From assembly GCA_041650255.1 (NCBI GenBank), contig JBAZLL010000008.1:1-54387 (forward strand): DNA of 54,387 bases, written 5' to 3'. Numbering within the stretch: position 1 is the first letter of the stretch; every line of letters begins with the position of its first letter. Both the position numbers and the translations under genes were made by a program. Under the pieces are notes generated by a model. That model was not told the DNA's origin. It ran no database searches and was given only the letters and a program-made list of their open reading frames with translations. This DNA comes from 1-14-0-10-45-29 sp041650255 (GTDB lineage Archaea > Micrarchaeota > Micrarchaeia > Anstonellales > Anstonellaceae). This document shows, piece by piece, positions 49,170 through 54,387 of the stretch.

Positions 49170-49625
49170 TTATTTCTCATCTGCTTTTTTCTTTTTCTTT
49201 TCAAAATATTTCTCCACCTTGTCCTCTGCAGGCGGAAGTTTTTCGTTTCTAATGTCGTTTCCCTTGAAATATTTGTAGATGTATGCAATCATGTTGAGTA
49301 TAACCATTGCAAGAATCCATCTGTACTCCTTGTACTTGTATGCAATATAACTCATGCAAAGCGCGTAAGCAATCGTGATTATGCCTGACACGAGCCCTGC
49401 AAAAATCGCCAATGACAAAAGCGTCACAAAAATAGTTGCAGAAGAATTCATCCTTTCTGCGAAAAACGATATTATTGAAAGCGCAAACACCGAAACCGCA
49501 ATAGACATTCCAAGCAATCCAAGTTTTCCAAGCGAGTTGCTCATCTTCCACGCAAGCGCCATATGATGTTCGTTGTTTGCTTCTAATTTTTCTGATATGT
49601 CATCTCCCCATATTGAAAATCTCAT
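49170..49625 (-). CDS. hypothetical membrane protein (151 aa)
   Basis: Three predicted membrane helices (about 36-56, 63-92 and 100-116), a cytoplasmic N-terminus with Met-Arg-Phe-Ser-Ile-Trp-Gly, and a highly basic tail of Lys residues. No family recognised. It starts 11 bases after the marC stop with GGTGG before its ATG, so the two are one operon. Confidence 0.65.
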   Translation of the reverse strand: MRFSIWGDDISEKLEANNEHHMALAWKMSNSLGKLGLLGMSIAVSVFALSIISFFAERMNSSATIFVTLLSLAIFAGLVSGIITIAYALCMSYIAYKYKEYRWILAMVILNMIAYIYKYFKGNDIRNEKLPPAEDKVEKYFEKKKKKADEK

Positions 49626-49636
49626 TCATACCACCA

Positions 49637-50254
49637 TTACCCAAGTATTGGAAATACCGCTTTTATGCCGGTTATAATAAATTGCACTCCTATTGAAGCT
49701 ACAAAGAGCCCCATTATTTTTATCATTGCCGACAATCCTTCCCTGCCTAATATTTTGTCAATATTTTCGGAGAAGCGAAGCACAATATAATTTATCGCGC
49801 ACGCACTAAATATCGCGCCCCATAGCATAAATTCCTGCCAAAGATTTGCCACATTGCTTGCAAGCAAAACCGTGGTCGTAATCGCACCTGGTCCCGAAGT
49901 CATTGGTATTGCAAGCGGAACAATATATATCTGGCTGGAATACGCCTTTATCTTGTCCGCACCCTCTTTTGGAAACAGCATGTTTAATCCTATTATGAGA
50001 AGAACAATCCCTCCGGCAATCCTAAACGCGTCTATTGTAATTGAATAAATTTTAAATATCCAAAATCCGGTCAATGCAAAAAATATGAGCACGCAAAATG
50101 CAAAAAGGCTGGACATGAACGCAATTTTGTGTTTTTCCTCCTTTTTCATCCCTTTTGTAAGAGAAAGAAGCAAGCCCACTGTGGATAATGGATTGATGAT
50201 TACAACTATTGCAATCAAGGACGCAATAAAATACTCGGTCGTGCCGTCAAACAT
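49637..50254 (-). CDS. MarC family membrane protein (UPF0056)
   Basis: About 205 residues from ATG 50254; CTATTTAAATGC about 27 bases upstream marks a leaderless promoter, and a GTG at 50266 is less likely. Six membrane helices; signature Ile-Asn-Pro-Leu-Ser-Thr-Val-Gly in helix 1 and the central Ile-Val-Pro-Leu-Ala-Ile-Pro-Met-Thr-Ser-Gly-Pro-Gly-Ala-Ile-Thr-Thr, both characteristic of MarC/SnatA proteins. Related members transport small neutral amino acids; the substrate here is unknown. Confidence 0.9.
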   Translation of the reverse strand: MFDGTTEYFIASLIAIVVIINPLSTVGLLLSLTKGMKKEEKHKIAFMSSLFAFCVLIFFALTGFWIFKIYSITIDAFRIAGGIVLLIIGLNMLFPKEGADKIKAYSSQIYIVPLAIPMTSGPGAITTTVLLASNVANLWQEFMLWGAIFSACAINYIVLRFSENIDKILGREGLSAMIKIMGLFVASIGVQFIITGIKAVFPILG

Positions 50255-50428
50255 TGCATGAGGCACTGCTTTAGCATTTAAATAGTTTCATGCCCGCCAA
50301 ATCCAAAAAAATTCGCTTCCTACTTAAAAAGCCGCCCTCAATCAAAATTCTCGTTCCGCCCGGATTTTTCCAATCAAAAATAGATTTGCATTCGGCTCAA
50401 TTTTTTTCAAGCCGAAATGCTTTTTGCC

Positions 50429-50752
50429 TTAATCAAAAATCTCTTTCAAAACGTCTTTGTCCAAGTCTTCTTCCTTAATATTATACTGCGGGGCAACCTG
50501 TTCAACAGGTGCCACCTCCACGGACTCGCTTCTTGAAGGCTCATCAAACATCTGCAACGGCGCAGGTGCATTCTGTGCAATTTGTGCCGGAGTTGAAGGC
50601 TGTTTTAGCAAAGATGAGAGTGACACATGCACCGTTTTTCCACTTATTGAATCGGTGCCAGTTATCTCAATTTCTTCCAAATCAAGCGACGAATCTATCT
50701 GCACATAATGCTCCTTTCCCCCGGATATGATAACCTTTCTTATTGAAGTCAT
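50429..50752 (-). CDS. hypothetical acidic protein (107 aa)
   Basis: ATG 50752 follows GGGGTGGCG, the same leader motif as the UPF0147 gene (GGAGGTGGCG); the longer frame to 50791 is not favoured. The N-terminal half is beta-rich (Arg-Lys-Val-Ile-Ile-Ser-Gly-Gly-Lys-Glu-His-Tyr-Val-Gln-Ile-Asp). The middle is Pro/Ala/Gln-rich and disordered, and the C-terminus is an acidic helix (Glu-Glu-Asp-Leu-Asp-Lys-Asp-Val-Leu-Lys-Glu-Ile). No family recognised. It could be an adaptor with a short binding tail, but nothing shows this. Confidence 0.6.
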   Translation of the reverse strand: MTSIRKVIISGGKEHYVQIDSSLDLEEIEITGTDSISGKTVHVSLSSLLKQPSTPAQIAQNAPAPLQMFDEPSRSESVEVAPVEQVAPQYNIKEEDLDKDVLKEIFD

Positions 50753-50887
50753 AAACGCCACCCCTTCTATACTGGCAAAAGGAAGAGGCAATTTATATTC
50801 ATAAGCCCGCCTGCATTTTTTACGCCGGATTTAAACCCCGTTTTCTCTCAGCGCATTTTATATTCCCCCTTTTTCATCACTCTTTGC

Positions 50888-51757
50888 ATGGATGAAATAA
50901 GTCTTGGAATTCTTCTTGGGCTGGTCGCGATGTTTGGCTTTGGCATCAGTGATGCGCTTGCAAAATTGCCGCTGGTCCGGCTCGGTGGCGCAAAGGTAAT
51001 TTTCATCAGAAATCTTTTCATCAGCGCGATATTTCTCGCGGCAATTTTATTCATTCATCCCGACTTTGGGCAAATAGACTATTCATTTGTTGCACTGGCA
51101 ATCATAATCTCTGCCATTGCCTATTTTCCGCTTTCATATTTTTATCGCGGGCTAAAGGTTGGCGAAATCGGTCTGGTAACTCCGGTTGCCCACTCCTCAA
51201 TAATCATAACCGCAATTTTATCCGTAATCTTTTTTCATGAAGCGCTTACACAACTGCAAATATGTGCAATAGCCCTCATATTTTTTGGGCTCGTGCTTAT
51301 TTCAATAAATTTCAAGGACATAAAAAGCTCGCAACTTTTCAAGCTCTCAAGCGGAATACCCTACGCTCTCATAACCGGAATTCTTTGGGGGCTTGTGTAT
51401 TTTCTTATAAAAATTCCAATTTTAATTATCGGTCCAATTCTCTGTTCCTTTATTTTGGAATTTGTAATTTTATGTTCAAGCGCGGCGCATATTTTTCTCT
51501 CAAAACAGGAATTCAAATTTGACCTAAAAGGCATTTGGCGCCCGATGCTTGCGCTATCTGTTCTTTCCGCAGTCGCTTCATTTGCCCTCAACTTTGGCAT
51601 CGGAGAATATAATGTGAGCATTGTCGCGGCTCTTGCATTTGCAAGCCCGCTTGTGGCAACCCTTTATGCCCGTTTTGCATATCATGAGAAACTAACTTCT
51701 TTGCAATGGGTTGCCGTGCTGATTATACTCGTTGGTGTAGTGGCGCTGGCCGGATAA
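50888..51757 (+). CDS. EamA/DMT family transporter
   Basis: 289 residues with ten predicted membrane helices arranged as two five-helix EamA repeats. The first ends Ala-Leu-Ile-Phe-Phe-Gly-Leu-Val-Leu-Ile-Ser and the second Val-Leu-Ile-Ile-Leu-Val-Gly-Val-Val-Ala-Leu-Ala-Gly. Family members export amino acids and other metabolites. TTTATATT (50857-50864) is about 27 bases before the ATG, fitting a leaderless transcript. Convergent with glmS. Confidence 0.88.
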   Translation: MDEISLGILLGLVAMFGFGISDALAKLPLVRLGGAKVIFIRNLFISAIFLAAILFIHPDFGQIDYSFVALAIIISAIAYFPLSYFYRGLKVGEIGLVTPVAHSSIIITAILSVIFFHEALTQLQICAIALIFFGLVLISINFKDIKSSQLFKLSSGIPYALITGILWGLVYFLIKIPILIIGPILCSFILEFVILCSSAAHIFLSKQEFKFDLKGIWRPMLALSVLSAVASFALNFGIGEYNVSIVAALAFASPLVATLYARFAYHEKLTSLQWVAVLIILVGVVALAG

Positions 51758-51772
51758 AAAATTAGAAAAATT

Positions 51773-53533
51773 TTACTCCACCGTCACACTCTTTGCTAAA
51801 TTCCTCGGTCTGTCCGGATCCCTTCCCAATTCCAGCGTCATATAATATGCAAGCAGTTGCAATGGCAAAATATAAAACAACGGCACCAAATCATCGGAAA
51901 CTTTTGGCATCTTAAGCCAATATTCCCCTTCTTTTCCAATTATTTCATCATCGGACAAAACAATAAGCGAAGCCCCGCGGGCTTTGCACTCGCGAATATT
52001 GCTCTCCATTTTCGGAGCAAGCGCGCCAGATGGTGCAATCGCAATCACCGGCACTTTCTCCTCAAGCATCGAAATCGGCCCATGCTTAAGCTCGCCTGCC
52101 GCATAAGCCTCCGCATGCAAATAAGTAATCTCCTTCAACTTCAGAGCCGCCTCCAAAGCGCAAGGCCAGCCAATTCCACGCGAAATAAAAAAGAAATTTT
52201 TCCTCTTTCCCATCAGTTTTGCAAGAGCGCGCACGGGTTCATGCACAGTCTCAAGCATTTTCTCCACCTGCGCAGGCATTGCATTTAGCTCCTGCATTCC
52301 CTTCTTATTGCCGGATAAAGAGTAAGCCAATTTGTAAATAACCGCCAATTGCCCGCTAAATGTTTTTGTCGCAACCACTCCAACTTCGGGCCCAACTCCA
52401 ATGTAGAGCGTAACATCCGCCTCGCGCGACAAAGTGGAGCCGACAACATTTGTAATTGCAAGCACTTTCGCCCCTTCTTTTTTTGCAATGCGCACGGCAG
52501 AAAGCGTATCGGCAGTCTCGCCGGATTGTGAAATTGCAACCACCAAATCTTCCGTGCCGCTATGCCACGAAGCATATTCGGAGCCCAAATAAGCGGATGT
52601 AATTATCTTTTGCTTTTGCAATAAATATTGCATCACAAGCGCGGCATAATAGGAGGTTCCGCAGGCAACCATCGCCGGTCTTTTTGCATTTTGCAATAAT
52701 TTCACTCCCTCACTCACATCTGCAGAAATTGCGGATGAGAGCGTGAGCGGCTGTTCCAATATTTCCTTTATCATGAAATAATCATGCCCGCCCTTTTGCG
52801 CCATTTGCGGAGTCCAATCAACATGCAATGGCTGACGAGCCACTTCTTCGCCTTGCGCATTCCAAATAATCGCGCCCTTTGCGTCAATTTGCGCCATGTC
52901 TCCTTCATTTAGCAAAATGAAATCGCGGGTATATCCAAGCAATGCAGGAATGTCCGATGCAAAAAACATTTCGTCTTTTTTGCTTCTGCCAATAATTAGC
53001 GGTGCGTGCCTGCGGGCAAGAAACAATTTCTGCTCTCCCGAAATAAGTATTCCGAGTGCATAAGTTCCTTCAAGCCTTTTTATCGCCTCGCGCACAGCCG
53101 TATTTGCGCTCAATTTCTTTTTGAGTCCTTCTTCAATCAAGTGTGCAACAATTTCAGTATCCGTATCCGATGAAAATTTGTGCCCTTTCTTCTCAAGCTC
53201 CTCTCTTAGCACTCTATGGTTTTCAATTATTCCATTGTGCACAACCGCCACTTTTTTCGTGCAGTCGGTATGTGGATGCGAATTTCTCTCGCAGGGTGGT
53301 CCGTGAGTCGCCCATCTTGTGTGCCCAAGCCCGATGCCTCCCTCCAATTTCAAAAAGTTGTGTTTTGTATGTATGTCGCGCAATTTGCCCTCATCTTTGA
53401 GTATTTGCATCGTTTTGCCATCGCTCACAGCCATTCCGGCGGAATCATACCCTCTATATTCCACCTGCGAAAGCCCGTGCAATAGCACTTCAGACGCTTT
53501 TCTATGCCCAATATAGCCAATTATGCCGCACAT
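51773..53533 (-). CDS. glmS: glutamine-fructose-6-phosphate aminotransferase (isomerizing)
   Basis: 586 residues beginning Met-Cys-Gly-Ile-Ile-Gly-Tyr-Ile-Gly, where Cys2 is the glutaminase nucleophile after Met removal. Gln-binding Gly-His-Thr-Arg-Trp-Ala-Thr-His-Gly and His-Asn-Gly-Ile-Ile-Glu-Asn are present. Two SIS sugar-phosphate domains follow (Ala-Cys-Gly-Thr-Ser-Tyr-Tyr, Ser-Gln-Ser-Gly-Glu-Thr-Ala-Asp-Thr and Gly-Glu-Leu-Lys-His-Gly-Pro-Ile-Ser). It ends Asp-Pro-Asp-Arg-Pro-Arg-Asn-Leu-Ala-Lys-Ser-Val-Thr-Val-Glu, the family C-terminus. It makes glucosamine-6-phosphate for surface glycans. Leaderless TATA at about 53554-53564. Confidence 0.97.
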   Translation of the reverse strand: MCGIIGYIGHRKASEVLLHGLSQVEYRGYDSAGMAVSDGKTMQILKDEGKLRDIHTKHNFLKLEGGIGLGHTRWATHGPPCERNSHPHTDCTKKVAVVHNGIIENHRVLREELEKKGHKFSSDTDTEIVAHLIEEGLKKKLSANTAVREAIKRLEGTYALGILISGEQKLFLARRHAPLIIGRSKKDEMFFASDIPALLGYTRDFILLNEGDMAQIDAKGAIIWNAQGEEVARQPLHVDWTPQMAQKGGHDYFMIKEILEQPLTLSSAISADVSEGVKLLQNAKRPAMVACGTSYYAALVMQYLLQKQKIITSAYLGSEYASWHSGTEDLVVAISQSGETADTLSAVRIAKKEGAKVLAITNVVGSTLSREADVTLYIGVGPEVGVVATKTFSGQLAVIYKLAYSLSGNKKGMQELNAMPAQVEKMLETVHEPVRALAKLMGKRKNFFFISRGIGWPCALEAALKLKEITYLHAEAYAAGELKHGPISMLEEKVPVIAIAPSGALAPKMESNIRECKARGASLIVLSDDEIIGKEGEYWLKMPKVSDDLVPLFYILPLQLLAYYMTLELGRDPDRPRNLAKSVTVE

Positions 53534-53620
53534 AATACTCTATTAGGGGGAAAGTATTATAAATGGAAAGAAGAAGTTAAATTTTGGTTTTAAATACTTT
53601 CGGCAAATTCGTCCAAAACC

Positions 53621-53634
53621 CGCCCATCTGGGCG
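53621..53634 (-). terminator. hairpin with T-run after the TRAM gene
   Basis: On the reverse strand, downstream of the TRAM stop, CGCCC/GGGCG pair around a 4-base loop and a GGTTTT stretch follows. This fits a terminator for the TRAM transcript and lies before the glmS promoter. Confidence 0.4.
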
Positions 53635-53659
53635 CTTATTCACCAACCCCATCTCTAAA

Positions 53660-53854
53660 CTATTCAATCTTCATCGCATGGGCATAAGTCCTGCCAACCT
53701 GTGTTATCTTTACTTTTGTAATCTGCCCAACGTGTGTATTCTTTACAAATATCACAAAGTCGTCAATTTTTGCTATTCCCTGCCCGTCGGGTCCCTGTGC
53801 GCCGATTTCAACTTTTAATTTGTCTCCAACATCTACCGGAGGCCTTTGCGCCAT
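53660..53854 (-). CDS. TRAM domain protein
   Basis: 64 residues, essentially one TRAM domain: Val-Asp-Val-Gly-Asp-Lys-Leu-Lys-Val-Glu-Ile, Gly-Gln-Gly-Ile-Ala-Lys-Ile-Asp-Asp-Phe-Val-Ile-Phe-Val, Lys-Val-Lys-Ile-Thr-Gln-Val-Gly-Arg-Thr-Tyr-Ala-His-Ala. Free-standing TRAM proteins in archaea bind RNA and can act as RNA chaperones, including in cold response. The ATG follows GGGTGGTGTGA. Confidence 0.9.
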   Translation of the reverse strand: MAQRPPVDVGDKLKVEIGAQGPDGQGIAKIDDFVIFVKNTHVGQITKVKITQVGRTYAHAMKIE

Positions 53855-54014
53855 TCACACCACCCATGTCAATTAGGCTTATTTGTCTATTAACTTTTGC
53901 CACTTTCCAAAATGTATGCCATATCCGATTGGGTTTTCTTCATTGAAGTTTGCTTCTCAAGAATCTACAACTCGTCATTTATGACATAATTATTTGGGGT
54001 TAAGGTGATATAAC
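53855..54014. other. intergenic region upstream of the TRAM gene
   Basis: Holds the reverse-strand ribosome site of the TRAM gene and, further on, T/A-rich stretches; near 53996-54014 a GGGGTTAAGGTGA region forms the ribosome site for the short ORF at 54015. No other gene is seen. Confidence 0.35.
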
Positions 54015-54083
54015 ATGCAGGGTCGTACAACGCTCCATCCCCTCATCTGCGCCGATTCGTTTAAATACTTATATGACACATAA
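54015..54083 (+). CDS. possible 22-residue leader peptide
   Basis: ATG 54015 is preceded by AAGGTGA at a normal distance, the best ribosome site in this stretch. The 22-codon frame (ending Phe-Lys-Tyr-Leu-Tyr-Asp-Thr) stops 31 bases before the acidic protein gene. The TATA element of that gene (TTTAAATAC, 54059-54067) lies within it. It may be a translated upstream ORF or a relic; no family recognised. Confidence 0.3.
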   Translation: MQGRTTLHPLICADSFKYLYDT

Positions 54084-54114
54084 AAAAGCGTCGGCTTTGC
54101 GCCGGGTGGATATT

Positions 54115-54228
54115 ATGGATATAGATAATCACATTTTCAAATTAGCAGAAGATGACGAGAGCGAAGGGGACTTTGACGACGAGGAAGACGACGAGTTCGA
54201 TGAAGATTGGGAAGACGAAGAAGAATAA
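54115..54228 (+). CDS. hyperacidic 37-residue protein
   Basis: ATG 54115 is preceded by GGGTGGA (54104-54110) and TTTAAATAC lies about 50 bases upstream, giving a short leader. After Met-Asp-Ile-Asp-Asn-His-Ile-Phe-Lys-Leu-Ala, nearly every residue is Asp or Glu, with single Phe and Trp. Such tails usually bind basic partners (histone-like proteins, ribosomal proteins) or metal ions. An in-frame ATG at 54073 would add 14 residues but lies too close to the TATA element. No known family recognised. Confidence 0.6.
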   Translation: MDIDNHIFKLAEDDESEGDFDDEEDDEFDEDWEDEEE

Positions 54229-54374
54229 ATTTCTTTCTTTTCTCTAATTTTTGTTCTTGTTCAAGGTTCTAATCTTGCATTTTCATCTTCGCATTTGTTT
54301 TGTTTGTCAGCCGTGCGCAGTGGAAAACTACCCTCTCCGCCCCTTTAAATACCTCCAAAACTCTTTTTTCCAAT

Positions 54375-54387
54375 ATGATACTAGAAG
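54375..54387 (+). CDS. start of a gene cut by the window end
   Basis: ATG ATA CTA GAA begins at 54375, 28 bases after TTTAAAT (54344-54350), the same leaderless arrangement as many genes here. Only four codons are visible, so the product cannot be named. Between the acidic protein and this point (54229-54340) nothing else is seen. Confidence 0.45.

Overview
The window is archaeal chromosomal DNA. Diagnostic genes are archaeal TFB, archaeal-type DnaG, both subunits of the D-family DNA polymerase (DP1 and DP2), Spt5 next to SecE/Sec61-gamma, an FtsZ, a geranylgeranyl-reductase-family enzyme, class III (archaeal) pilin signal peptides and a tRNA-Arg with a bulge-helix-bulge intron. Most genes look leaderless, with an A/T-rich TATA element about 25-30 bases before the start codon; others have a GGTGA-type ribosome site. 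PolD argues against Crenarchaeota. Compact spacing and many short unassignable proteins suggest a DPANN-type lineage (Diapherotrites/Micrarchaeota-like), but that placement is inference.

Layout: (1) 1-3.2 kb: a cut-off Arg-rich protein, a DUF167 protein, DnaG, then three tandem ~120-base cassettes ending at an intact tRNA-Val(GAC). (2) 3.2-9.4 kb: a protein with a C-terminal sorting-like domain, TFB, a small reverse-strand gene, LeuRS and a Trm5-like methyltransferase. (3) 9.4-17.2 kb: a type IV pilus region (pilin-like proteins, secretion ATPase, two membrane platform proteins, a TPR protein), interrupted by a reverse-strand PH-like membrane protein. (4) 17.2-23.3 kb: GGR-family enzyme, second PH-like protein, ribosomal protein L11 with a beta-propeller protein directly behind it, and the convergent operon ftsZ-secE-spt5. 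(5) 23.4-32.1 kb: pyrD-pyrK-pyrC for pyrimidine synthesis, a lone pilin, a CBS-HPF fusion, ArgRS and a double Lrp-type regulator. (6) 32.2-37.7 kb: two tiny overlapping ORFs, a thioredoxin-CcdA fusion, a methyltransferase, a 915-residue exported protein of unknown function and tRNA-Pro(CGG). (7) 37.9-43.2 kb: an MFS transporter, an accessory patch (transposase remnant plus two overlapping unknown genes), an ATP-cone nuclease, a DUF1624 membrane protein, an inositol-phosphatase-family enzyme and the intron-containing tRNA-Arg(TCT). (8) 43.4-54.4 kb: UPF0147, PolD (DP1-DP2), membrane proteins and transporters, GlmS, a TRAM protein, a hyperacidic 37-residue protein and the first codons of another gene.

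The most unusual structure is at 2615-3126. Three tandem cassettes each carry a tRNA promoter, the first ~21 bases of tRNA-Val and a block of hairpins; the intact tRNA follows, then a copy of its 3' part. A related arrangement, a 15-base repeat of the tRNA 3' end enclosing hairpins, flanks tRNA-Arg. Further leads are a Bacteroidetes-style sorting-like domain in an archaeal protein, matching Gly-Tyr-x-Gly-Arg-Gln tails in DnaG and its neighbour, and the accessory patch at 39.2-41.3 kb.
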